The notes beneath the pieces were generated by a model. That model had not been told where the DNA came from. It worked only from the letters and a program-made list of their open reading frames with translations, and did no database searches. From Peptostreptococcus equinus (GTDB lineage: Bacteria; Bacillota; Clostridia; Peptostreptococcales; Peptostreptococcaceae), in the NCBI RefSeq assembly GCF_027125355.1, contig NZ_CP114052.1:496001-560000 (forward strand): 64,000 nucleotides of DNA, given 5' to 3'. The first letter of the stretch is position 1; each line of letters begins with the position of its first letter. A program made the translations under genes and the position numbers. Below, one piece after another: positions 55,413 to 64,000 of this stretch.

Positions 55413-56450
55413 ATGAAATCTAAAAATAAAATTTTCATAAAATCTATAGGTGCTGGTATATCTATGTCTATACCTCTTATAATAGGTATATTGTCCAAAG
55501 ATCCTAATATATGTACATTTGGAGCATTAGGTTCTTTTTCTTTTTTGATTTTTAGAGACAGATCCATTATATGGAATATAAAAGCTATAGTTTTACATGC
55601 TATAGCCTTGCTATTTTCATTCTTTTTTGGTCTTATTACAGGTATGCACTCATGGATATTACCATTTGTCATCAGCATTATTTCTTTTATTGCTTTCTTC
55701 TTCACAAGGATATATAGAATTCCAAAACCAGATTATTTCTTTGTAATCATGGTTTTCGCTTCAGGATTTAATATTAGAGTAAATAATATTATTCAAGCCT
55801 TTGATAATTCAATATATTTACTCTATGGAATATGTGGAGCTTTAATAGCGTGTATTTTAACTTCATTGATAATGGGGCTCCCAAAAAGTTTGAAAAAAGA
55901 TGACTACGAAAGTTTTACATTTCTAGATAAATATTATGTAACCATTCATAAATCACCAGATATGTTTTTAAAAGCATGTCATTTTTCAAGTGTGATTTTT
56001 ATTACAGCTTACATATCATATTTATTTAGAGACAATAGTGGATATTGGGTTTTGGTTTCTTCAGCAGCTATACTAGCAGGTGAACATTTAAATGCCATTA
56101 GAAAAAGGACTATAGGGAGAGTTTTAGGTACTTTATTTGGACTTATTTTTGGATATTTTTTAATAAAAATAGATATGAACAAAGAAGTAACAATAATATT
56201 CATTATTATGTTTGCAGTATTAATTGAGTATTTTGTTAGTTTGAACTACACATTAGCCAACTTTTTTATAAATCCTCAGGTCTTACTACTTATGTCTTTA
56301 CATGAGCAAAGCTACAAATATTCTATATTATCTGTAAGATTTGCGGGTGTTGTTATAGGAAGTATCATTGCTATGCTGCTAATATTTTTAATGACTCATT
56401 CAATTAGACTGATGGATCACTATACAATACCCAAATATTATCAAGATTAA
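55413..56450 (+). CDS. FUSC-family membrane protein
   Basis: 345 residues with about ten membrane segments in two halves. The second half contains the FUSC pattern RDNSGYWVLVSSAAILAGEHLNAIRKRTIGRVLGTLFGL (a stretch beginning near residue 205), typical of aromatic acid exporter / YccS-like proteins. RBS GGAGG. It is likely an exporter of aromatic or organic acids, but no substrate evidence exists in the neighbourhood. It is a stand-alone gene between adhE and the VOC fusion. Confidence 0.82.
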   Translation: MKSKNKIFIKSIGAGISMSIPLIIGILSKDPNICTFGALGSFSFLIFRDRSIIWNIKAIVLHAIALLFSFFFGLITGMHSWILPFVISIISFIAFFFTRIYRIPKPDYFFVIMVFASGFNIRVNNIIQAFDNSIYLLYGICGALIACILTSLIMGLPKSLKKDDYESFTFLDKYYVTIHKSPDMFLKACHFSSVIFITAYISYLFRDNSGYWVLVSSAAILAGEHLNAIRKRTIGRVLGTLFGLIFGYFLIKIDMNKEVTIIFIIMFAVLIEYFVSLNYTLANFFINPQVLLLMSLHEQSYKYSILSVRFAGVVIGSIIAMLLIFLMTHSIRLMDHYTIPKYYQD

Positions 56451-56539
56451 GTTAGTAAATAGACTTTTAGGATATAATATTAATATATGATTTAGAAAAA
56501 AATTCATTATAAATAGATGTTTTGATATAGGAGGTTATT

Positions 56540-57232
56540 ATGAAATTTAGAAATGTAGTATTAGTTGTAGATAATGTAGAGCAATCAAGTAAATTTTATA
56601 AAGAAGTATTTAATTTACATACTGTAGCAGATTTTGATACGAAAATTATACTTAGTGATGGCATTGTTTTGCAAGACAAAAGGTCATTTGAAAATGAGAT
56701 AGGTGGAGGTATTAACAATGGACAGTTTAATTTTTGCTTGTACTTTGAAGAAAATAATATGATTGATTTTTTAGATAAATTATCTGAATATGCTGAAAGC
56801 CCAATTGTAAAAGAAAATATACAGGAAGATTATACTTCAAGAAAAATTTTTAGAATATTGGATCCAGATGGACATATGATTGAAGTAGGGGAAAGTTTTG
56901 ATTATACTGTGAGGAGACTAAAAGAAGAAGGTTTTTCATTAGACGAAATAGCTACTAAAACTAAGATGTCAAAAGATATGTTAATTGATGTATATGGCTT
57001 AGAAGAGAAGGTCGAAGTTACTGATAGAATACAAAATGGAGTTAGTAAAAGAGAAAAAAATAATATATTAGAGATTGAAGATAATGTACAAATTGACTTA
57101 AGCAACATCAAAAATGATGAAGAAATATATTCTATTGATAATTATGTGCATAAAGAAAATAATGTATGCAAAAATGAACCTCTAGAAGAAAATATAAAAA
57201 AAGTAGATGAGAAGACTTTTAGAATAGATTAA
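56540..57232 (+). CDS. VOC-family protein with C-terminal extension and HTH-like segment
   Basis: 230 residues. Residues 1 to about 120 are a glyoxalase/bleomycin-resistance fold: RNVVLVVDNVEQSSKFYKEVFNL, LYFEENN, RILDPDGHMIEVGES. This is followed by VRRLKEEGFSLDEIATKTKMSKDMLIDVYG (about 128-157), which has the look of a helix-turn-helix, then about 70 disordered acidic residues. RBS GGAGG. Metal or substrate residues are not certain. The added segment suggests a sensor or regulator rather than a plain lyase. Confidence 0.75.
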   Translation: MKFRNVVLVVDNVEQSSKFYKEVFNLHTVADFDTKIILSDGIVLQDKRSFENEIGGGINNGQFNFCLYFEENNMIDFLDKLSEYAESPIVKENIQEDYTSRKIFRILDPDGHMIEVGESFDYTVRRLKEEGFSLDEIATKTKMSKDMLIDVYGLEEKVEVTDRIQNGVSKREKNNILEIEDNVQIDLSNIKNDEEIYSIDNYVHKENNVCKNEPLEENIKKVDEKTFRID

Positions 57233-57409
57233 ATATAAGATTGGTAAAATTCTATATAGCCTAAAAATTTATATATGTATATAAGGCATTACTATAAATA
57301 GAATTTGCATTTATAATAATCTATAATTTGACTATTATAAAAAATAGTAGAAAAAATACCTCTTATTTGGGTATAATATATTCTAGATATTATACTTAGG
57401 AGGAAATTT

Positions 57410-58237
57410 ATGAAACTTATTTCGTGGAATATAGATTCTTTAAATGCAGCGCTTACTAGTGATTCAGCACGTGCTTTATTATCAAGAGAGGTTTTAAAAA
57501 ATCTTGCATTAATGGATGCAGATGTAATAGGACTTCAAGAAACAAAATTATCAGCAAAAGGTCCTACTAAAAAACATATAGAGATTTTAGGTGAAATTTT
57601 TCCTGGTTACAATTTTGTGTGGAGAAGTTCTCAAGAACCAGCAAGAAAAAGCTATGCCGGAACAATGTTTTTATACAAAAAAAAATTCAACCCCGAAGTT
57701 AGCTTTCCTACAATAGGAGCTCCATCCACAATGGATGACGAAGGAAGAATAATTACTTTAGAATTTGATGATTGTTTTGTAACACAAGTTTATACACCAA
57801 ATGCAGGAGATGGACTAAGAAGACTAGAAGAAAGACAAGTATGGGATCAAAAATATGCAGATTATTTATGCCAATTGTCTGAAAAAAAACCAGTACTTGC
57901 ATGTGGGGATTACAATGTTGCCCATAGAGAAATAGACCTCGCAAATCCAGCTAGTAACCACTTTTCTGCAGGATTTACGGATGAAGAGCGTGAGGGATTT
58001 ACAAATTTCTTGGGAAGAGGATTTATTGATTCTTTCCGTCATTTGCATGGAGATAAAGAAGGGGTTTATTCTTGGTGGGCACAAAGAGTAAAAACAAGTA
58101 AGATAAATAATTCAGGATGGAGGATTGACTACTGGGTTGTAAGTAGCGATGTTGCTGATAAAGTTAGGGTATCTGATATGATTGATTCTGGTACAAGACA
58201 AGATCATACACCAATATTATTAGAAATAGATTTATAA
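57410..58237 (+). CDS. xth: exodeoxyribonuclease III / AP endonuclease
   Basis: 275 residues, endonuclease/exonuclease/phosphatase fold: KLISWNIDSLNA, DVIGLQETKLS (Mg2+ Glu), TQVYTPNAGDGLRRLEER, ACGDYNVAHREIDLANP, YSWWAQRVKTSKINNSGWRIDYWVVS and the terminal RQDHTPILLEIDL catalytic His. It repairs abasic sites and trims 3' ends. RBS GGAGG; good promoter-like TATAAT shortly upstream (about 57377). Terminator follows. Confidence 0.95.
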   Translation: MKLISWNIDSLNAALTSDSARALLSREVLKNLALMDADVIGLQETKLSAKGPTKKHIEILGEIFPGYNFVWRSSQEPARKSYAGTMFLYKKKFNPEVSFPTIGAPSTMDDEGRIITLEFDDCFVTQVYTPNAGDGLRRLEERQVWDQKYADYLCQLSEKKPVLACGDYNVAHREIDLANPASNHFSAGFTDEEREGFTNFLGRGFIDSFRHLHGDKEGVYSWWAQRVKTSKINNSGWRIDYWVVSSDVADKVRVSDMIDSGTRQDHTPILLEIDL

Positions 58238-58261
58238 AATTTATTAGTATTTTAATAATAT

Positions 58262-58308
58262 AAAAAGAGCTTTTATTTGATTTTATAGTCAATTTAAAGC
58301 TCTTTTTT
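58262..58308. terminator. convergent terminator xth / MATE gene
   Basis: AAAAAGAGCTTT pairs with AAAGCTCTTTTTT; A-rich and T-rich flanks suit both strands. Confidence 0.88.
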
Positions 58309-58335
58309 GTTTTATTTAATTATTGTAGATAAAAT

Positions 58336-59694
58336 CTATATATTTATAGTCGAATTCCTTTTGTATGTAATATAGGCATATAAGCAAGTTATTAATTCCG
58401 TAATTATAAAAGAATACCATACGCCATTCATTTGGAATAATCTAGTTAAAATCCACATCATTGGTAGTAATAATACTAACTGTCTTAATAAATTTATAAT
58501 CAAGCTATATTTTATATTTGCAGTTGACTGCATATAAGATGCTATCATCGTTGAAATACCATTAAAAATATAGCTGGTAGCCATTATTCTGAGAGCAGGA
58601 ACTCCAAAACTAATCATTTGATCTGAGGCCATAAATATTTTTAAAATATGAACAGGAAAAACTATAAGTAAAATAGATCCAAATCCCATTAGTATACTGG
58701 CAATTATAGTTCCATATTTAAATGCTTGCATTAATCTATCTATTTTTTTTGCACCAAAGTTATAAGACATAATTGGTATGCAACCCTGAATCAAACCATT
58801 AACTGTCATAACTACTACTTGCTGTGCTTTGAAATATGCTCCAAAAAATGCTACAGCAGTTGTGGAATATACTATTAGGAACATATTGGCAAAACTTACC
58901 ATAAATGCTCCAAGTGCATTCATAATAAAAGATGGTAAACCTAGCGTTATAATATCTCTAAAATATGAATAGCATAAAGAAAAATTATTTTTTTTGATCT
59001 TTACTTTTTGCTTTGTAAATATTAATACATAAAATGCTAAAATCATCGATAATGTGTATCCTAATACAGTTGAAAGAGCGGCACCTTTTATACCCATTTT
59101 AGGGAATGGTCCAAATCCAAAAATTAATATTGGATCGAATACTAGGTTAAAGACAACCCCTGCTATTTGAAACCACATAGGGGCTATCATATTACCTGTA
59201 CCTTGTATTATTTTTTGTACAGCTATATGAAGTATATTCGGTATTTGCATAAAAGCACATATATACATGTAGTCAGTAAAAAGTTCAAGTAATCTTGGAT
59301 TAGACGAGAAAGCATAAAAATATGGTTTTATTGAAAGTAAGCATAATATATTTAATAAAATACCAACGAAAGTTGCAAGTATAAGTCCATGATTAACTAT
59401 TGAATTTGCTTTATCAAAATCTTTTTGCCCCAGAAATCTAGAAATTAAAACATTTATTCCCACTCCAATACCGATTGAAAAGGCAAGCATTAGAGTAGTA
59501 AGAGGAAAGGACAAAGAAACTGCAGTAAGTGCATCTTCGCTGATCCATGATACAAATAGACAGTCTATAAAATTATATGAATACTGCATAAACATTGAGC
59601 AAAGAGGTGGTAGTGACATAGAAATGATTAGTGGAAGAATTTTTTTATCTTCCATCTTATTGTAAGCTAAGGAATTGCTATTTGTATTATTCAT
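58336..59694 (-). CDS. MATE-family efflux transporter
   Basis: 452 residues, twelve hydrophobic segments in two halves: PLCSMFMQYSYNFIDCLFVSWIS, GINVLISRFLGQKDFDKA, IQGTGNMIAPMWFQIAG, and later NGLIQGCIPIMSYNFGAKKIDR, the usual second-half signature. The ATG at 59694 (AAGGGAG upstream) is preferred over one 19 codons earlier without an RBS. These proteins export drugs or metabolites by Na+ or H+ antiport. Close to the clostridial multidrug group; substrate unknown. Confidence 0.9.
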   Translation of the reverse strand: MNNTNSNSLAYNKMEDKKILPLIISMSLPPLCSMFMQYSYNFIDCLFVSWISEDALTAVSLSFPLTTLMLAFSIGIGVGINVLISRFLGQKDFDKANSIVNHGLILATFVGILLNILCLLSIKPYFYAFSSNPRLLELFTDYMYICAFMQIPNILHIAVQKIIQGTGNMIAPMWFQIAGVVFNLVFDPILIFGFGPFPKMGIKGAALSTVLGYTLSMILAFYVLIFTKQKVKIKKNNFSLCYSYFRDIITLGLPSFIMNALGAFMVSFANMFLIVYSTTAVAFFGAYFKAQQVVVMTVNGLIQGCIPIMSYNFGAKKIDRLMQAFKYGTIIASILMGFGSILLIVFPVHILKIFMASDQMISFGVPALRIMATSYIFNGISTMIASYMQSTANIKYSLIINLLRQLVLLLPMMWILTRLFQMNGVWYSFIITELITCLYAYITYKRNSTINI

Positions 59695-59866
59695 TACATT
59701 ATCTCCCTTCAGTATATGTTTTGTAATAATATTATGTTTATATTTAAACAAATAAAATAAAAAATTTCAATGTATTTCTAATAAATTTTTATTATCAAAT
59801 TGAATGATATTAAATATTATGGTAGAATGAATATAGCTATCTGGCTAATTTAGGGGGAAATAATAT

Positions 59867-60712
59867 ATGAATAACTATATATACGCATTTTTATTAACGC
59901 TATTTGCAGGACTTGCAACTGGCATAGGTTCACTAATTGTATTTTTCACAAAAAAAAGCAACACAAAGTTTTTAGCAATAAGTTTGGGCTTTTCTGCTGG
60001 GGTAATGATTTATGTATCTATGGTGGAAATATTAAACGAGTCACAACAGATTTTGGTAGGAGCCTTAGGAGATAAGCTGGGTTCTTGGATTAGTGTTGTA
60101 TCTTTTTTTCTAGGTATGCTTGTAATTGCTGTAATTGACAGGTTAATACCGGAAGGTGAAAATCCTCATGAACTTCATTCAATTGAAGAAATGTCTGAAG
60201 AACATATGGATGAACATCATATGGATCAAATAATAATGCGACAAGAGGCTCAGAAAAATCATAAACTTTTGAGAATGGGTATTTTAACTGCATTAGCTAT
60301 AGGTATTCATAATTTTCCAGAGGGTATAGCGACTTTTGTAAGTTCTTTACAGGATCCAAAACTAGGTATAATGATTGCTTTTGCAATAGCTATACATAAT
60401 ATACCTGAAGGTATAGCTGTATCAGTACCTATATATTACTCAACAGGTAGTAGGAAAAAAGCTTTTAAATACTCATTTTTATCAGGTCTATCAGAACCAG
60501 TGGGTGCTATTATTGGTTTTTTAATTTTGACTCCTATAATGAGTGATACATTGATGGGTGTTATTTTTTCTATGGTAGCAGGTATAATGGTATTTATTTC
60601 TTTTGATGAATTATTACCTTCTGCAAGAGAGTACGGTGAACACCATTTATCAATTTATGGATTGGTAGTTGGAATGATGGTAATGGCAGTAAGTTTGCTT
60701 TTATTTAAATAA
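59867..60712 (+). CDS. zupT: ZIP-family metal transporter (ZupT-like)
   Basis: 281 residues, eight membrane helices: FAGLATGIGSLIVFF, GFSAGVMIYVSMVEI, a His/Glu/Met-rich cytoplasmic loop (EEHMDEHHMDQ), AIGIHNFPEGIATF and AIHNIPEGIAVSVP metal-binding helices, then SFDELLP. Imports zinc and other divalent cations. RBS GGGGG. Stand-alone gene with a weak hairpin after it (60734-60760). Confidence 0.93.
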   Translation: MNNYIYAFLLTLFAGLATGIGSLIVFFTKKSNTKFLAISLGFSAGVMIYVSMVEILNESQQILVGALGDKLGSWISVVSFFLGMLVIAVIDRLIPEGENPHELHSIEEMSEEHMDEHHMDQIIMRQEAQKNHKLLRMGILTALAIGIHNFPEGIATFVSSLQDPKLGIMIAFAIAIHNIPEGIAVSVPIYYSTGSRKKAFKYSFLSGLSEPVGAIIGFLILTPIMSDTLMGVIFSMVAGIMVFISFDELLPSAREYGEHHLSIYGLVVGMMVMAVSLLLFK

Positions 60713-60733
60713 CTATAAAATATGGTTTTAAGG

Positions 60734-60760
60734 TGATTGGTCAAATTATTTGTCCAATCA
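60734..60760 (+). terminator. hairpin after zupT
   Basis: TGATTGG (60734-60740) with CCAATCA (60754-60760), extended inward by CAAAT/ATTTG; followed by a TTATTTGTTTATTT tail. Moderate terminator. Confidence 0.55.
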
Positions 60761-60845
60761 TTATTTGTTTATTTAAAAACATATAAATAATGAATTTTTG
60801 TGGTAAAATAGTATAGTTAGATTATTTTAGGAGGTCGTATTAACA

Positions 60846-61880
60846 ATGGAAACTATAAAAATCAATGATGAATACGAAATATTTTTTGATGATAATTTAA
60901 TAGATAAAATAAAAGATTTTGTTGATAATCACCACAAATCAAGCAGAATATTAATCATAAAAGATAAAAATATTGATAGAATATATAAAGACATTACTTT
61001 TACTGATGAAAAACAAGTATTTGATTTTGTTGTAGAAGTTGGAGAAAAATCAAAATCCATATCTACTTATGATAAGATAATCAGTTTTATGTCTGAAAAC
61101 AAATTTGATAGAAGTGATCTTATAATAGTTTTTGGTGGTGGAGTAGTTGGCGATTTAGGTGGCTTTGTAGCTTCTACTTATATGAGATCTATTGATTATA
61201 TACAAATACCAACATCATTATTGTCCATGGTAGATTCTTCGGTAGGATCAAAAACTGCTATTAATACAGAAAGTGGAAAAAATTTGATAGGAACTTTTTA
61301 TAATCCTAAAAAAGTATATATAAATTTTGATTTTTTAAGTACACTTCCAAATAAAGAATTAAAAAATGGGCTAGCTGAAATAATAAAATATGCATTTATA
61401 TATGATAGAAATTTATATAAGTTATTAAATGATAAAGAAGCTTTTGATGTAGAAAATCTTAAGGTTTTAATACATAGATGCGTAGAGATTAAAAAGATAA
61501 TAGTAAATCAAGACATGAAAGAAAATGGGATAAGAAAGATACTAAATTTTGGACATACGGTTGGTCATGCTATAGAAAAGATTACTAATTATGAAATTTC
61601 TCATGGTTATGCTGTAGCTATGGGTATGATTTGTATTTGCAAGATTTTCATCAATGACAATGAGCAAGCAGTAAATGTATATGATTCCTTATTATCCCTA
61701 CTTGATAAATATTCTTTACCTACTTCAATGGACTTTGATCTAGAAGAGATGCATGAATATATATTTAAGGATAAAAAATCCTATGGAGAATTTATAGATA
61801 TTATTAAATTGGATGATATTGGTAAGGCTAAAATTGTAAAAATAAACAAAAAAGAGTTTATATACATGATGAATATGTAA
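60846..61880 (+). CDS. aroB: 3-dehydroquinate synthase
   Basis: 344 residues. Second step of the shikimate pathway: DAHP to 3-dehydroquinate, using NAD and a divalent metal. Motifs: VFGGGVVGDLGGFVASTYMR, QIPTSLLSMVDSSVGSKTAIN, KNLIGTFYNPKKVY, GLAEIIKYAF, LNFGHTVGHAIE and SHGYAVAMGM. First gene of a compact aroB-aroE-aroF run with its own promoter region (TGGTAAAATAGT upstream) and RBS GGAGG. Confidence 0.96.
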   Translation: METIKINDEYEIFFDDNLIDKIKDFVDNHHKSSRILIIKDKNIDRIYKDITFTDEKQVFDFVVEVGEKSKSISTYDKIISFMSENKFDRSDLIIVFGGGVVGDLGGFVASTYMRSIDYIQIPTSLLSMVDSSVGSKTAINTESGKNLIGTFYNPKKVYINFDFLSTLPNKELKNGLAEIIKYAFIYDRNLYKLLNDKEAFDVENLKVLIHRCVEIKKIIVNQDMKENGIRKILNFGHTVGHAIEKITNYEISHGYAVAMGMICICKIFINDNEQAVNVYDSLLSLLDKYSLPTSMDFDLEEMHEYIFKDKKSYGEFIDIIKLDDIGKAKIVKINKKEFIYMMNM

Positions 61881-61891
61881 GGGGAATAAAA

Positions 61892-62650
61892 TTGGAATTT
61901 GGGCTTTTAGGAAAATCAATATCATATAGCTTTTCGCCTATTTTGCACGAAATATTAGGTTCTAAGCCATATGAGTTAATTGAATTAGAAGAAGATAAAA
62001 TAGAAGATTTTTTTAAGAAAAAAGACTTTAAAGGTATTAATGTCACTATACCATACAAAAAAATTGCGATGGAATATTGTGATTTTGTTGATCCAGCCGC
62101 CGCTAGAATAGGAAATGTAAATACAATACTAAATAAAAGTGGAAAATTATATGGATACAATACTGATTATTATGGATTTACATATACAATAAATAAACTA
62201 GGTATTGATGTAAGAAATACAAAACCTTTAATAGTAGGTGGTGGAGCTACTTATAATACTGTAAGAGTAGCACTTGAGGATTTAGGTGTTAGCAATATAT
62301 TAAATGTTTCTAGAAAAGGAATAAATAAGTTAGATGACTTTGATTATTATAAGGAAGCTGATTTTCTCATAAATTGTACTCCTATAGGAAATAATTTACA
62401 TTTAGATATTGAGTTTCCTATAGATATAAGGAAATTAAATAAAATAAAGTATTTGGTTGATTTAAATTATAATCCTTTGGAAATTAAGTTAGTATGTCAA
62501 GCAAAAAAACTGGGAGCAAAAGCTTCAACAGGTCTATTGATGTTAGTAGCACAAGCTGTAAAATCTTCTGAAATTTTTCAAGGAAAAAGATTAGAGGAAG
62601 AAAAAATAGACGAAGTTTTAATGGAAATGAGAAAGATAATTTGTAAATAA
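61892..62650 (+). CDS. aroE: shikimate dehydrogenase
   Basis: 252 residues, TTG start (GGGGAATAAAATTG). Reduces 3-dehydroshikimate to shikimate with NADPH. Motifs: GLLGKSISYSFSPILHEIL (substrate Ser), GINVTIPYKK (catalytic Lys), GNVNTIL, YNTDYYGF, VGGGATYNTV (nucleotide loop, where the usual GAGG is GGGA), NCTPIG and a terminal VAQAVKSSEIF. It is shorter than the usual 270-290 aa. It lies 11 bp after aroB and 13 bp before aroF. Confidence 0.9.
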   Translation: MEFGLLGKSISYSFSPILHEILGSKPYELIELEEDKIEDFFKKKDFKGINVTIPYKKIAMEYCDFVDPAAARIGNVNTILNKSGKLYGYNTDYYGFTYTINKLGIDVRNTKPLIVGGGATYNTVRVALEDLGVSNILNVSRKGINKLDDFDYYKEADFLINCTPIGNNLHLDIEFPIDIRKLNKIKYLVDLNYNPLEIKLVCQAKKLGAKASTGLLMLVAQAVKSSEIFQGKRLEEEKIDEVLMEMRKIICK

Positions 62651-62663
62651 TGGAGGTGAATTT

Positions 62664-63656
62664 GTGCAATATATTTTTAAGAATAAAAATGATTACAACT
62701 CATGTATAGAGTTTTTAATAGATAATAATATTGCTTTTGAAAAACATATTGTTGCTGATATTTTTGTAATTATTTTATTAGAAAGTGATAAGAAAGAGTA
62801 TATAGAATCTAAGCAGAATGAGTTTAAAAATAGTTTAGATATTAATATAGATTATGGATATATGACAAGCAAAGAGTATAAGGAAAAGACTACATTTAAA
62901 GTTGGAAGTATAAATATAGGAGCAGATGAACCTGTGATAATATCTGGACCTTGTTCGGTGGAAAATTATGATACAATGCTTGCCATAACTAAGGAACTAA
63001 AAAAAGCAGATGTCAATTTGATTAGAGCAGGAGCATTCAAGCCTAGAACTTCACCATATGATTTTCAAGGTATTGGAAGAGATGGAGTTGAAATGCTTCA
63101 AAAAATTTCAAAAGAGGAAGATATTCCAGTAGTGACAGAGATAATGGATGTTAGAGACCTTGATTTTATGTATGATAAAATAGATGTATTTCAAGTTGGA
63201 ACAAGAAATATGTATAATTATCCTTTATTAAGGGAATTAGGTAAAATTGACAAGCCAATTTTACTGAAGAGAGGATTTAGTGCAACTATAAAAGAGTTAT
63301 TGCTTAGTGCCGAATACATTATGAAAGAAGGCAATGAAAAAATAATACTTTGTGAGAGGGGTATTAGAACTTTTTCTGACATTTCAAGAAATACACTAGA
63401 TATTAGTGTTATACCTATTTTAAAAGAATTGACTCATTTGCCTGTTATGGTTGATCCAAGTCATGCAGCTGGTCAGAGGTCTTTGATAAAATCTCTATCA
63501 TGTGCAGCTATTGGTGCTGGTGCAGATGGTTTGGTAATAGAATCACATATTAATCCGAATCAGGCTTGGAGTGATTCAATACAGACAATTGATACAAAAT
63601 ATATGAAAAAAATTGTAGATTTAAGTAGAAGAATTAAAAGAGAAATTTTATTATAA
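62664..63656 (+). CDS. aroF: DAHP synthase (3-deoxy-7-phosphoheptulonate synthase)
   Basis: 330 residues, GTG start after GGAGG. First committed step of aromatic amino acid synthesis: PEP plus erythrose-4-phosphate. A ferredoxin-like N-terminal domain (about 1-75), probably a feedback-sensing region, precedes the barrel: PVIISGPCSVENYD, IRAGAFKPRTSPYDFQG, VTEIMDVRD, VGTRNMYNYPLL, LLKRGFSATI, CERGIRTF, PVMVDPSHAAGQR. This is the AroA-I-beta type seen in Bacillus and Thermotoga. Last gene of the aro run; a terminator follows. Confidence 0.95.
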   Translation: MQYIFKNKNDYNSCIEFLIDNNIAFEKHIVADIFVIILLESDKKEYIESKQNEFKNSLDINIDYGYMTSKEYKEKTTFKVGSINIGADEPVIISGPCSVENYDTMLAITKELKKADVNLIRAGAFKPRTSPYDFQGIGRDGVEMLQKISKEEDIPVVTEIMDVRDLDFMYDKIDVFQVGTRNMYNYPLLRELGKIDKPILLKRGFSATIKELLLSAEYIMKEGNEKIILCERGIRTFSDISRNTLDISVIPILKELTHLPVMVDPSHAAGQRSLIKSLSCAAIGAGADGLVIESHINPNQAWSDSIQTIDTKYMKKIVDLSRRIKREILL

Positions 63657-63681
63657 AAAAGAGAGCTAAGCTCTCTTTTTT
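63655..63681. terminator. terminator after aroF
   Basis: AGAGAGCT (63660-63667) and AGCTCTCT (63669-63676), A run before and T run after; bidirectional. Confidence 0.88.
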
Positions 63682-63723
63682 AATTGTTTAAAATAATTCT
63701 ATAAAATAAATAATTACTAGATT

Positions 63724-64000
63724 TTAAGCTTTAAAAAGTAGATGACCTAAAATTGTAACTATTAGTAGAAGGCTTATAATTCTATGTAATATAAACCAAG
63801 CTCCAGATCGTTTCTTTTTTTGTTTTGATCCATAGATACCCAGTAAAACTTGAAGTCCCAATATACAACCAGCTATTATTCCTGTGATACTTATTCCATT
63901 AATAGTCCACATTATTGAAAAGTGTAATAAAAGACCACCAACAGCCATTAACCCCCAAATCTTATGATATTTTACAAAAATAGTTACCAAAATAGGAAAA
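63724..64000 (-). CDS. small membrane protein with conserved-looking histidines (N-terminus outside window)
   Basis: Open to the window edge: codons FPI precede the TTG-started VTIFVKYHKIWG, so the start lies beyond 64000 or is that TTG. About 90 residues remain with three to four hydrophobic segments. Histidines are placed at membrane edges (KYHKIWG, LLLHF, ILHRIIS, LGHLL), a layout like cytochrome b561-type or other heme-binding four-helix proteins. A KQKKKRSGAW loop lies between helices. Heme binding is only a guess. It is convergent with aroF. Confidence 0.5.
   Translation of the reverse strand, partial: FPILVTIFVKYHKIWGLMAVGGLLLHFSIMWTINGISITGIIAGCILGLQVLLGIYGSKQKKKRSGAWFILHRIISLLLIVTILGHLLFKA

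Noticed and set aside
1..64000. CRISPR arrays, rRNA and tRNA genes
   Set aside because: No short regularly spaced repeats and no cloverleaf-like or rRNA-like sequence noticed on reading; the only tandem array is the coding 420-bp repeat.

Overview
The window is AT-rich, with frequent TTG/GTG starts and strong GGAGG ribosome-binding sites. It points to a low-GC anaerobic Firmicute. A three-repeat CWB2 protein, an (N)PxTG surface protein with a class B sortase, AdhE, a Clostridium-type secondary-alcohol dehydrogenase, BioY and an FNT channel together suggest Peptostreptococcaceae (Peptostreptococcus-like). This is inference from gene content; no 16S gene or tRNA was seen.

Region 1 (1-3453): pyruvate kinase (5' end outside the window) and the 23S rRNA methyltransferase RlmD/RumA. 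Region 2 (3146-about 18200) is the mobile-element graveyard. A Tn1549/CTn-like integrative conjugative element sits at the HIETV codons of rumA and supplies a new 3' tail to the gene. It is reduced to fragments: ClbS-like, CD1108-like, topB, an LtrC-like methylase fused to a group II intron reverse transcriptase, and an apparently intact AbrB + AlbA_2-ATPase pair. It also holds a Rieske oxygenase and an ISLre2-family IS with a clear 9-bp duplication. A second copy of the element's left end begins at 15194, followed by vanZ, mobC, serine recombinase and AP2-domain relics.

Region 3 (18210-40125) is a surface/accessory region: an Rrf2 regulator, a 2858-aa YSIRK/NPKTG surface protein with 13 full near-identical 420-bp repeats, a sortase B that has lost its canonical start codon, and a long run of decayed genes (sigma-like, DUF3592, prolyl-tRNA editing-like, EcsC, DUF2971, MgtC, a YSIRK beta-helix adhesin, a second beta-helix protein). 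It ends in an intact CWB2-FMN surface flavoprotein and a lipoprotein. Many lesions here are single-base changes in homopolymers.

Region 4 (40312-64000) is mostly intact chromosome: CPBP protease, NADP alcohol dehydrogenase, a bioY-bioBD operon under a recognisable BirA operator, arsC, DUF523, FNT channel, a six-gene cassette (GNAT, DUF4178, DUF350, membrane aminopropyltransferase-like enzyme, double zinc-ribbon, old yellow enzyme), adhE, a FUSC protein, a VOC fusion, exonuclease III, MATE and ZIP transporters, and aroB-aroE-aroF.

The best candidates for something new are the 47383-52276 cassette, the AbrB/AlbA_2 pair carried by the element, the repeat-bearing surface protein with its sortase, and the fused BioB-BioD enzyme that lacks one expected cluster cysteine.
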